Below are positions 10,241 through 20,900 of a stretch of 60,000 bases of DNA, piece after piece. Within the stretch, counting starts at the first letter, position 1; each line of letters starts with the position of its first letter. Below the pieces are notes generated by a model that saw nothing but the letters and a program-made list of their open reading frames with translations, did no database searches and had not been told where the DNA came from. The stretch covers positions 35,936,540-35,996,539 of the forward strand of contig NC_087063.1 in assembly GCF_963678635.1 (NCBI RefSeq), read 5' to 3'. The DNA is from Symsagittifera roscoffensis (taxonomy: Eukaryota; Xenacoelomorpha; Acoela; Convolutidae). The position numbers and the translations under genes are program-made.

Positions 10241-11420
10241 TTAACATGAGGTTATAAGTCTATCAGGCTGCTTTCTGGACCGGATAGCTCTTCGTTCAGC
10301 AATACTGCTGTTGTCGCACACTGGGTTCAATACTTCCGGGTTGTCACACGGGACTGAAGACGGCTCCATGGATTCACTAACCTCGTCTTCTTGGCTGATA
10401 GGAATTGATGGTGGGTTTGCCTGCTCACCTTGGTCAGTTCCTACTTGGTGTGCCGTGGTATCTTCAGATGGAGACGGGACACTATTGTCCCCAGGAGCCA
10501 ATGCTGTTGTAGAAACAGTGTCCAGTCTACCATCTTCTTTGCGAACTCTGGCAAAGTATGGGTTGCCAGAATTAAGGGGTCGTCTTTGTTTCGAACAAAG
10601 TTACGAAGACCTGCTTTCTTGCGCGCTTCGAGTAGGACTGAGTTCCACATCCCAGTACTTAGTCGACGATAATGCAGTAGACAGGTTACACCCTTCCAGT
10701 GAACGCCATTAAACCGTTCGGTTTGGCCGTTTCCCTTTGGGTTGTAAGGCGTCGTGCGCGAATGCGATATACTTCGAGATTGGCAAAACTCTTCGAATTC
10801 TGCGGATATAAACTGACTCCCCCTGTCCGAATGAATGAACACGGGTGACCCAAAAATTGCAAAGAGCTGAGAAAAGCACGCAAATAACCCCTGAGATGTG
10901 ATGTTCCGCAAGGTAAACGCGAACGGAAATCGGCTGTATTCATCGAGTACCGTGAGAACAAATCGGCTTTGTGACTTTGCAGACGGAACTTCTGGTCCTA
11001 CTATATCAACTCCCAGACGTTCAAACGGTTTTGATGCCTTAACAATGTGGCCAGCTTGGGAAGGTTTGGAAAACCTGGGCTTATATTCTAAACAAGTTCT
11101 GCAAGTGGCAACAACTTCACGAACCTCAGCTAGCGAAAAAGGCAGATTATGTCGCTGAATGTACTCCAATAGACGCGTGACGCCAGGATGAGCAAGGCTA
11201 TTATGCACGTCGACAAGGTCGCCTAGCGGGGAAGATGTTGTAGCAGCTACATGAATCCGAGAAAGGGCGTGAGCCGAAACATTGTCTTCGCCACAACGAT
11301 ACTGAATATCATATTTAAACTCGGATAATTCTAATTTCCTTCGCACTAGTTTTTCGTTCTCAATTTTCGACTTGTTCCGCGAAAATATGAATGAAACAGA
11401 CTTTTGGTCCGTTTTGACAG
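10241..11420 (-). pseudogene. Integrase region of pol
   Basis: On the - strand the protein resumes from the RNase H connection (TDQKSVSF, LELSEFKYDIQYRCGEDN). A zinc domain follows (HNSLAH, then CRTC), then the DDE core: RLGVDIVGP, FIHSDRGSQF and NGQTERFNG supply D, D and E. After the Glu helix the frame jumps to a region ending LRNFVRNKDDPL, so the usual block between is deleted. The last part (10501-10241, a different frame) is Pro/Ser-rich and ends in RSRKQPDRL, a typical basic pol C-terminus. No chromodomain is seen. Integrase inserts the cDNA; this copy is inactive. Confidence 0.8.
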
Positions 11421-11424
11421 TTGT

Positions 11425-12165
11425 ATCAATAGCCTTGATGAAGTGAAGAAGAAGAAGAAGAAGAATTAATTTCACTTAACAAAATCAGATACACTATTAC
11501 ATTAAACAAAAAGAATATTTTTTATCACATAATAAATAAATCAATAGTTTACCCAGGATTGTTAAGTGAGGATACGCAAAGGGTTTTCTTCAAACCCACT
11601 AGGAGCGTACCCCACAGATTACACAAAAGAAAAGCACATCATTGAGTTATGAATAAGTGATAAATATAATATTTATGAAACCAAATAGCAAAAAGAAAAA
11701 ATTACAAGTTTTTTAGAAATTAATTAACGCCTCATCCACCTCGCGAAAAAAGCCCTTAAATTCTCCAGAAATTTGGGCAGAGTAACGCCCTCTTTTTGAC
11801 CATTTTTCAAAATTTCTTGAAATATGACTATGTCCTTTAGGTGCAAAGCAGAACAACCCAAAACTGTATACCCATACTCAGACTTGAATAGTATTAAACT
11901 ATGTTGCCCGGAGACAACGCCTGGTCTTCTGAAAGAATACAGTTCGAGCCGCCCCACCCCGCACCTGAACACAGTCATATTTATAATCATAAAGCAAAAA
12001 TATACCTAACAAGTTCGTAATTTTCATGTATAAACGTATCTCTTAGCATATGTGCCAAATTATTTAGTTCCCCTTTTTTTAAGTTTAAAACATTTTCCGG
12101 GAGCAAGTTATTATCTCTAAATATCTTCAACAGTTTGCATCCTCTAAACCATATCGATTGTCTTT
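11425..12165 (-). other. Foreign insert in pol with a 41-nt intron-like gap
   Basis: RNase H sequence is colinear down to ESFCKWAH (about 12170) and resumes at TDQKSV (about 11415). The roughly 740 bp between do not match pol. The insert continues the pol frame as KKGELNNLAHMLRDTF and ENYELV. At 12005-11965 there is a GT...AG segment of 41 nt (donor AG|GTATAT, acceptor TTCAG). Removing it joins phase 2 to phase 2 and continues as RCGVGRLELYSFRRPG to a stop at 11724. I do not recognise the protein. 11430-11724 is AT-rich with an (AAG)n-type stretch at 11443-11463. No terminal repeats or target duplication were made out. Confidence 0.5.
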
Positions 12166-12169
12166 TGTG

Positions 12170-13228
12170 AGCCCATTTGCAAAAAGATTCCACTATAGCC
12201 ATAGCCTCACGCTCTACGGTCGACTGCTTTTGCTCTGGTTGACTCAAGGTGCGTGAGAAGAACGCAATTGGTCGCTCAGCTTGGGAAAAAACGGCCCCTA
12301 TCGCAGACCCAGAAGCATCAATCTCAAGTAGCAAAGGGCCAAACGGGCTTTTAACAACCCTTCTCGATGATGTGACCGAGAAACGAGATTTTTGTGACAC
12401 CGAAAACACTTTTGTCCTCGTTGACGGTGAGTTGCACAGATTTAGCTGCTGAAAGGAACGCGTCAAGGTTACGGTCGTGTTCTTCCTTATCACGGCCACC
12501 AATAATGACATCTTCTAAATATGGACGAGTTCTTTCTAGCGCGTGTTTGTCAACAAACGAATCCATATTGCGTTGAAATGCTGGAACGGCATTGGTTACT
12601 CCGAATGGAAGGCGCGTAAATTGGTACAATTTACCATCGACCTGGAACGCTGTCATAGGTCTATCCTCGATACGAAAAGGAATTTAGTGGTATGCCGATT
12701 TTAGATCCAACTTTGAAAAAACGCTATTGTCGGGGGCTTTGAGGATGAGATCTTCTATGTCTGGGAACGAATAGGCATCAACCTCAGTATACAGATTAAT
12801 TGTTTGAGAGTAATCCACGACCATTCGCTTTCTGTGATCGCTTACTACAAACGCTTGGGCCCGCCACCGCGAACACGACTCCTCAACTGTGCCACTGTGA
12901 AGCAGCCTCGCTTCTTCTTCCCTCATAAGATGCATGTTCTCAGGAGCACATCTACGCGATTTGGTGACAATTGCAGACTTCCCCGCCCAAAGGCGCTCGG
13001 AGAAAATAACGGGAGGATCTATGCTCATGGTAGGAAGCACCAAAAACTGCACATTGTTTTCTTTGCCGCACATTACCAAATTAGCTCTAACGTAGCCTAT
13101 AAGTTTGACAGGTTTGCCGTCCGCTAGCAACGTGGTAGAGCTATTGCGAGTGATGTTTAGGTCAACTTCCTTGGCCAAATTAGCTCGAATAAAAGAATCA
13201 GTAGAGCCTGGGTCTATCAGAGCTTTGA
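12170..13228 (-). pseudogene. Protease, RT and RNase H of the LTR element
   Basis: Protease: ALIDPGSTDSFI near 13228-13190 keeps the catalytic Asp, with Pro instead of Ser/Thr at the next position. RT: VVSDHRKRMVVDYSQTIN, then VFSKLDLKSAYH (first catalytic Asp), a stop at 12682, then FTRLPFGVTNAVPAFQR and RPYLEDVIIGG. In the last motif the YxDD box is YLED, losing one metal-binding Asp. RNase H: LLLEIDASGSAIGAVFSQ, then PIAFFSRTLSQPEQKQSTVE. The frame is changed once near 12450. Together these convert element RNA to DNA; this copy could only have been moved by enzymes from elsewhere. Confidence 0.85.
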
Positions 13229-13928
13229 TATCTGATCGCTCGCTCTAGATTTTGACGGCATGGCGCACAAAACAGAGGCAACAATCGACTCTTCATCTCC
13301 ATAGACAGCTGCAGCTTGTGAGCGACAAACGACTTGCCAGTGACCCGATTTTCCGCATTTATGACAAACGTCATTTCTTGCAGGGCAAGACCTGCGGTTA
13401 TGGAAACCAGAACCACAGAATTGGCACTTACCTCTGGAGAGGTTACCTTGGGCCTGAACCTTGCCTTGAGTTTGGTGATTAGACTTACCAGTTGCTGCTA
13501 AGGTAAATGTCTGGTTACCTGTGGTAGCAACGCTGGGTGATAGCGCGTCTGACTTCTCAGAGTGAAACTGTCGCGAATAATTTGTTGAAAGTTTATCGCG
13601 TTGGCGAGGGATATGCAATCATCAAGATTGGCTTTGCTGTAATCCAACTCCAGAAGGCGTGCTCTGATAATATCGGACGATACTCCTGCGACAAAACCCT
13701 TGTTGGTCGTTCGAACTGACCATCCAGTACACTAATCGCCTCAGCATACGTCCCACAGTTGTCGAGAAGCGCGAATAGTTCTGAACCGGCCATACTCCGC
13801 AGGAATGTCAGTTTATGGGCGTCTAGCGTTATTTCATTGATGACGAGCCCATCTGTAAAACATTGCTTCCACCACTTCCACTGCTCTGGCGTGGGGTTCG
13901 CCGGGAGGTCGGGCGGTTTGAACTTCAT
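13217..13928 (-). pseudogene. Gag of the LTR element
   Basis: The ATG at 13928 lies only 18 nt inside the 5' LTR. The first part (to about 13600) encodes a short capsid-like region with PEQWKWWKQCF and ITLDAHKLTFLRSMAG. A frameshift near 13610 links it to a second part with two CCHC zinc knuckles, CQFCGSGFHNRRSC and CHKCGKSGHWQVVC. Gag would package element RNA in cytoplasmic particles. Confidence 0.8.
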
Positions 13929-13931
13929 TGT

Positions 13932-13945
13932 TGTATTGAAATAAA
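13932..13945 (-). promoter_or_regulatory. Putative self-complementary primer-binding site
   Basis: One nucleotide inside the 5' LTR, where a tRNA primer site is expected, the element strand reads TTTATTTCAATACA. This is the exact 14-nt reverse complement of TGTATTGAAATAAA inside the LTR itself (plus coordinates 13977-13990 and 10141-10154). It is not an obvious tRNA 3'-end complement, which would start TGG. The arrangement matches the self-priming geometry known from Tf1 of fission yeast. The LTR segment also contains AATAAA. Confidence 0.7.
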
Positions 13946-13946
13946 T

Positions 13947-14047
13947 TGTCGTGTGAAAACAGCTTGAAGTAGAAGCTTTATTTCAATACATCTGAAATAC
14001 AAATGTATGCTTAGTTACCGGTACGTGTACAACATATTACTATAACA
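13947..14047 (-). repeat. 5' LTR
   Basis: 101-bp copy, TG to CA, two differences from the 3' LTR. On the element strand a TATAG lies 4 nt from its start and AATAAA near position 66. It is followed by the putative self-priming site and then gag. Confidence 0.92.
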
Positions 14048-14452
14048 GCAGGTAGTGGGAATCGTCAGACTTTTTGATAGTTTTTTGGAACCTTGTACTT
14101 TTATCGAAAACTAATCGCCTGTGCAAAAGTCAAATTTTGACAGTTTTTTCGAAAATTTTTGATTGATCTCAAAAAAATACTTTTCCATTTTTGTTATTAA
14201 TGGTTCAATTGGGGTAACAGATTCTCTGATTTTTTTTTGCTGGATAAGCAGGTAAGACTCTATTCATGTAGAAAAAACTATAGCCTGTGGGAAAGTCAAG
14301 TTTGTTTATTTTTGGGACCGGAGTGTTCATAAGTTTTTTAAACTTTCGGCAGCTTCTTGCATCACAAGTGGTGCGAAGCTCAGCTTTGCCTCTGTTTAAT
14401 TGTTTTGTTGAATGTACGAGGGTGATAACGCTTGAGATAAGCAAGCGTTGCT
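14048..14452 (-). repeat. Composite repeat remnant with hairpin end, upstream of WIPI2
   Basis: 14344-14390 carries the family tail GCGAAGCTCAGCTTTGCCTC. 14427-14449 is a stem-loop with arms AACGCTTG and CAAGCGTT, like those that begin the composite repeats at 16166, 34325 and 52454, but here placed on the other side. 14048-14340 is AT-rich and otherwise unassigned. This leaves almost no unique promoter sequence ahead of the WIPI2 first coding exon. Confidence 0.5.
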
Positions 14453-14532
14453 GAATATGTACTGCACCAATTGTATATTAGGTGAATATTTTCAGACAAT
14501 GCTATAACTTTAAAGAAACATACATTCCCAAG

Positions 14533-14995
14533 ATGCAGCCAGGAAAAATAATTGAAGACGCAGTCAGATATGTGGCGTTCAATCAAGATCATTCTGCTCT
14601 TTGTGTGGGATGTAATTCTGGCTTCAAGTTATTTTCCCTTAATAATATCGAAAAAATGGATGAAGCTTTTTATGAGGGCAATCTGACAAATGTAGTTATT
14701 GTTGAACGACTCTATTTATCTAGCCTAGTTGTGACAGTGAGTCAAAATACGCCTAGACGATTGAGCTTATGCCATTTCAAGAAAGGAACTGAAATTTGCA
14801 ATTACTCATATCCAAATCGTGTTCTGTCTGTAAAGTTGAATAGAAAGCGCTTAGTTGTATGCTTAGTGGACAGTCTCTATATACATAACATCAAAGACAT
14901 GAAAGTTGTGCATACGATAAAAGAAACTCCAGATAACCATCACGGAGTTTGTGCCCTTTGCTCTTCAGACGAGTGCGGATACCTGGCGTACCCTG
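14533..14995 (+). CDS. WIPI2: WIPI2 coding exon 1
   Basis: Residues 1-154, blades 1-3. It ends in ECGYLAYPG with donor G|GTTTGC, phase 1. A non-coding leader may begin at 14496 after an acceptor at 14494-14495. Confidence 0.9.
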
Positions 14996-17900
14996 GTTTG
15001 CTTTTTATCATTTTGAAATATTTCTTTTGCGTAAATTGTTAGGTATTTTCGGAGAATGCTCTGTAGTAATTGAGTTTTTTTTGCTTAAAATTATATTCGC
15101 AATGGCGATTTGAAAATGCTCTAACGACCTGGAAGCGCACTGAAAAATTTGTATGGACCAAAAGCCAGTGTCAACACATTTTCAAAGAAAATCAACTAGG
15201 AAAGCGCTTTTAAATGCTAAGACCGCTTTTAAAATAGGTCAGTTCTTAAATAATAAAAAATCAGCTAAATGTAGTAAGCGTGATTTACGTTAACCTCATT
15301 ACGTTCGGATGCGTTTTGCTGTCAATGATCTTGCTTCGATACTGATATTCAATTTCCCATCAGCGCATGCTTGTCAATTAGGCCCGACAATTGAGCTCCC
15401 ATAGTGTGATTCGAAAATGTTTAGGACAATTAAGCTCCAGTAGTCTTGAAAATACCGAGCATTTGTTCGACATAGCCGGCATCGCAACCTATTAACCTGG
15501 GCTAATAAATAACGTGGCTACTCAGCCTCTCGGGAAAGGACCTTTCATTGAAGGGAGACACTACTTTTTACTTTGCGAAAACACTGATAATCCGTCGTCT
15601 GCTGCTCTAAGGCGCCGGGAAAAAATCCATACCTGTCCTATACTGCAGCAAAAATTTTGTGTCTGCCAATTCTCTTCGCTGTCATCGGCTCGTGTCAAAC
15701 AATTAACGATCCTTTTAACACAAAATTTAGAGTGTTTAACACTGAAATTCGAAAATTAACCCCAATGAATAAAGAAAATGGTTAGAAAGAGTTCCCCCCA
15801 GACTTTCAGTCATCGCGCGGCATCTAGTATGTTTGGGAAAGAAATGGAACGAAGTCTGTCGTAGGTAATCACCCTATTAATTATGGCAAAGAAATACTTT
15901 TGAAAGCAAAATAAATGTGTTTTCTGAGCTGTGCATTGCACGTTGGACGCATGTATTTTGCTTTTAATTCGCAGCTCAGAAACCAGGAATCAAACAAAGA
16001 AGAAATGCTTAAACTGGAAAAAAAGTAATTAATTTTCGAAAAAAAAATTCAGCTTCCTCCTTATCGAACTTATCGACCTATCGAAACTGCAACCGTAATC
16101 AAGGCTGCCAAACCATCCTGGGCTGCCTAAACGTCCAAGGCTGCTAAGCCATTCACTCTATTTTACCCTTGCTATAAGCAAGGGTATTAGAATCGGGTAA
16201 TAGACTTTTTTCCCGGAAGCAACTTTGTCCACAGGACTGATTGGACTCCTGATTTACCTTGCTTCATAATGAATTGAAATTTTATTGTGTATCTAGCACA
16301 CTTAGCCGACGGCAAAGTTCCTCTGTTCTGACCAGGACTAGTTTTTTTTTTAAAACGGTAAATACTACGGATCAAAAATCAATCGGCCTATCATTTGTCT
16401 GCTTGTTTTGTCGGCTTAGTTGCCGCATCTAAGAATCGTTTATTTAAGCAGTAAACCATTCTCACTGCAGTTGGTTTTAGCATTTCAAAAATTTGTCGGA
16501 ATCGCGATTTGTTACCAGCTCGATTTGTTAAATTTTTTTTTTAACATTTTTTTCCATCTGCTTAATAGTTTTCGTCATAGTGATAACGACTCAGTGGCCT
16601 CTTATCGCGTCGTTACGATCGAAAAAATGTTTTGTACGCGTGCGTGTTCTCTGAGATGAAAAGGGACTTCAAATTTGTATACGTTTAGAATTTTTTGAGT
16701 TTCTTCGGCTGGTAGGGTTTCTGCTCAGGTATTTTTGGCTTTGTTACCTCTTGGTAATTTTAATATCAAATCCTATCAACCATGCGACGCATCTCGCATA
16801 GAGGTATGATGAACTGTTTTAGATGGAAAAGATTTGCGGTTCGAATCCGTCCGGGCTCTTTTTTTTGCAAACTAGAGTTGTGCTTTTTCGAACTATCGTC
16901 CGTCTGTTTATTTTTGTCGGCTCGGCTACCGCAGCTCGATGGTTCAGCTTTTTTTCCAAGTTGCTGTAACCTCCATGTCTGAGACGACAAAGTCCGGGAG
17001 TTCGACTCCATTTGAGACCTGTTTTTTTTTGCAAATAGAATTTTTTGCCTAATTTAGATTATTGTCTGTCTGCTTTTTCTGTCCGCTTAGTTCCGAAGAA
17101 ATGACATTTTTGAAAACTTGCCGTCTTTATAGCCTGTCCAAAGCTCTCTGTAGAATTTTTAATGATTCAGGCAATTTTTTTCAGGATTTATTGGGCTTTC
17201 GTTGCATTTTTTACTGATTTTAACAATTTTTGAAGTTTTTTCATTTTTTTCCTTTTTGATTTCAATCAGAGTCATTCAAATTTGAATCGTAAGTGGCGCG
17301 AAGCTCAGCTTTGCCTCGTCTCAAAGTTTTTTCTGACAAACACAAAATCTTGAGCGAGCACATATTCAATGTGTTGTTTTTTTAATGAACGCGGCCCAAT
17401 TTTTTGCCAGAATAAGTTTTTTTTTCAAGCCAATCTCAGCGATGTTTTTTCAAGTCAAAGAAGTTGACTTCCTCCGCAATTCCGTTTGCTCTGAAACAAG
17501 CTCTATACTAAAAACTCGTAATCGTGAGGTCTCTCTTATTTTTTTAAGCAATTTGATTTTGAGGTGGCCAAGTGAACTTTCTCTGAGGCAGTATAATTTT
17601 TCAAATGGGACGTCGTATGTCTGAATGATATTGATAGCATCAGCAATTCCTTGAAAACAATGAAACATGGTAACGTGAGCGCATTTAGGATAATCAGAGT
17701 TTATTTATGATCTCACACTGGTAAAATCATATTGCACTGGTAAAATTACTCTCGCATTGGTAAAATCTTCAAATCATTTTGAATGCGTTAATAATTTAGC
17801 GAAAAACAAGGTGCTGCAATCGATAAAGACTTTTTAATCGTGTAACTAACTTTGTTTGCTTTTTCTTCAATTCTAGGATCGCCAGTTTTAGTTTTAGCCA

Positions 17901-20900
17901 TTTTTCTCCACTCTAGTACCCAATTAATTTTTGCCGCTCGGTAAATGAAAGCTTAGGTGGTTGTTCTTCGCACCTGTTTTTCTGCAATTATTTTATTATG
18001 ATTTATTTTTCAATTGTTAAATCTCATTTTTTTTCAACGCAGTGGTTTGCGTACCTTTTTTATTTGCTTGCTTGTGCAAGTTTTTTTTGTGGCAAGGTTT
18101 AATATGATTAAGAGTTTTTGCAAAGGCAATGTAGTTTCTCCCCTCACTCAATATAAGTGTTTTAATAGTCGAACGAACGTGCATTCGGCAGGTGTCACAC
18201 AAATACAAAAGTGTGCATCAGCGCATAATCAATTGATGTTAATATCTATTGAACACGGCCCTTAGTTTAGCTAAAATGTTCCGCCTTAAAACAATTTGAT
18301 TAAAGAAGATGACCTCCTCCGAGATTGCATTTGCCCTGGAACAATCTCGATTCTAAATTTCGTTCTGACCACTATTGTCCTAACTTGATTTTTCGCGTGG
18401 CTATGTTATTTTTTTTGTTAAACAGAATTGTTCAAATGGGACGTCGTATCGTCTGTGAATGTTATTCGATAGCATGAGTAATTCTTCAAACCAATGAAAA
18501 ATGGCAAGAGCACGTTTTAGATAATCAGTGTTTTTTTATTTGCTCGCGCTGGAAAAATAAACTTCAAAACTTTTTCATGGAACGACAGTTAGTTTCTTGT
18601 CATCTTTGACGGAGTCGAGCTTTCTGACGCATACAGTAAAGTTAAAGTAAACACGCTTTTGTAAATATTCATAAAGATGGCGAAAATGATGCTGTGCATA
18701 ACATCGCTTTTGTGAATTGATTTTGTCAGCAAAAATTGGAAAAGGATAATCTGGCGTAGAGGTAAAATAACTGTTTTAGATGGCAAAGACTTGCGGTTCG
18801 AATCCTTCCGGCTTTTTTTTGCAAACTGGAGTTGGGGTTTTTCGGACTATCCCCTGTCTGTTTGTTTTTGTCGGCTGGGTTCCCGTAGCTCGATGGTTCA
18901 GCTTTTTTCCAGTTATTGTAACCGCCATGCCTGAGACAACAAAGCCCGGGATTTCGATTTTTGTTGAGATCTGTTTTTTTTGCAAATAAATTTTGCGGCT
19001 AATTTTGTCTGTCTGTTTTTTTGTCTGCTTAGTTCCGAAAAAATGACCGTTTTGAATACTTTTCTTCTTTAAAGCATTTCCAGAGCTTTTTGTAAAGTTT
19101 CTCATGGTGCAGGCTTCAGGATATTTTGAGCTTTCTTTCAATTTTTATTGACAAAACGAGTTTTTGAAGTTTTCTCATGTTTTCTCTTTTTGATTTCAAT
19201 CAGAGTCATTCATATATGAATCGCAAATGGTGCGAAGCTTAGCTTTGCCTCGTGTCAAAGTTTTTTCTGACAAACACTAAATCTTGAGCGAGCACATCTT
19301 CAATGCGTTGTTTTTTTATTGAATGCGGCCCAAATTTTTGTTAGAATATGTTTTTTTAAGCCAATCTCAGCGATGTTTTTTCAAGTCAAAGAAGTTGATT
19401 TCCTCCGCAATTCCATTTGCTCTGGAACAAGCTCGATGCCAAATTTTGTTCTGTCCCTTACTGTTTTATTTTGATTTTCGCGTGGCTATTTTATTTTTTT
19501 GTTAGACAGTCTTGTTCAAATGGGACGTCGTATCGTCTGTGAATGTTATTCGATAGCATGAGTAATTCTTCAAAGCAATGAAAAATGACAACAAGAGCAC
19601 GGTTTAGATAATCAACTTTTTTTATTTGCTCGCGCTGGTAAAATAAACTTCAAAACTTTTTCATGGAACGACAGTTAGTTTTTTGTCATTTTTGACGGAG
19701 TCCAGCTTTCTGACGCATACAGTAAAATTAAAGTAAACACGCTCTTGTAAATATTCAAAAAGATAGTGAAAATGTTGTTGTGTTCAACATCGCTTTTGTG
19801 AATTGAATAGTGAAAATGTTGTTGTGTTCAACATCACTTTTGTGAATTGATTTGTCTGCAAAAATTGGAAAAGGATAATCTGGCGTAGAGGTAAAATAAC
19901 TGTTTTAGATGGCAAAGACTTGCGGTTCGAATCCTTCCGGGCTTTTTTTTGCAAACTAGAGTTGGGCTTTTTCGGAATATCCCCTGTCTGTTTGTTTTTG
20001 TCGGCTCAGTTCCCTTCGCTCGATGGTTCAGCTTTTTTCCAGTTATTTTAACCGTCATGCCTGAGACAACAAAGCCCGGGATTTCGATTTTTGTTGAGAT
20101 CTGTTTTTTTTCGCAAATAAATTTTGCGGCTAATTTTGTCTGTCTGTTTTTTTGTCTGCTTAGTTCCGAAGAAATGACCGTTTTGAATACTTGTCTTCTT
20201 TAAAGCATTTCCAGAGCTTTTTGTAAAGTTTCTTATGGTGAAGGCTTATTTTCAGGATATTTTGAGCTTTCGTTGCAATTTTTTATTGACAAAACGAGTT
20301 TTTGAAGTTTTTTCATTTTTTCTCTTTTTGATTTCAATCAGAGTCATTCATATTTGAATCGCAAATGGTGCGAAGCTTAGCTTTGCCTCGTGTCAAAGTT
20401 TTTTCTGACAAACACTAAATCTTGAGCGAGCACATCTTCAATGCGTTGTTTTTTTATTGAATGCGGCCTAAATTTTTGTTAGAATATGTTTTTTTAAGCC
20501 AATCTCAGCGATGTTTTTTCAAGTCAAAGAAGTTGATTTCCTCCGCAATTCCGTTTGCTCTGGAACAAGCTCGATGCCAAATTTTGTTCTGTCCCTTACT
20601 GTTTTATTTTGATTTTCGCGTGGCTATTTTATTTTTTTGTTAGACAGTATTGTTCAAATGGGACGTCGTATCGTCTGTGAATGTTATTCGATAGCATGAG
20701 TAATTCTTCAAACCAATGAAAAATGGCAACAAGAGCACGGTTTAGATAATCAGTCTTTTTTTATTTGCTCGCGCTGGTAAAATAAACTTCAAAACTTTTT
20801 CATGGAACGACAGTTAGTTTTTTGTCATCTTTGACGGAGTCCAGCTTTCTGACGCATACAGTAAAATTAAAGTAAACACGCTCTTGTAAATATTCAAAAA

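Larger units (their letters stand above)
10111..14047 (-). mobile_element. Ty3/gypsy-type LTR retrotransposon with 101-bp LTRs
   Basis: Two 101-bp direct repeats (10111-10211 and 13947-14047) start TG and end CA, and differ at only two positions. The 5-bp target duplication GCAGG flanks them at 10106-10110 and 14048-14052. On the - strand the order is gag with two zinc knuckles, protease, RT, RNase H, integrase: the Ty3/gypsy order. A polypurine tract (10212-10220) precedes the 3' LTR. A 14-nt self-complementary site sits at the primer-binding position. Despite about 98% LTR identity the coding region has frameshifts, an altered RT active site, a deletion in the integrase C-terminus and an insert of about 740 bp near 11425-12165. 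Confidence 0.92.

Noticed and set aside
14482-14532. Upstream in-frame ATG at 14482 as the WIPI2 start
   Set aside because: A splice acceptor TTTTCAG lies at 14489-14495 and the residues before 14533 do not resemble the family.
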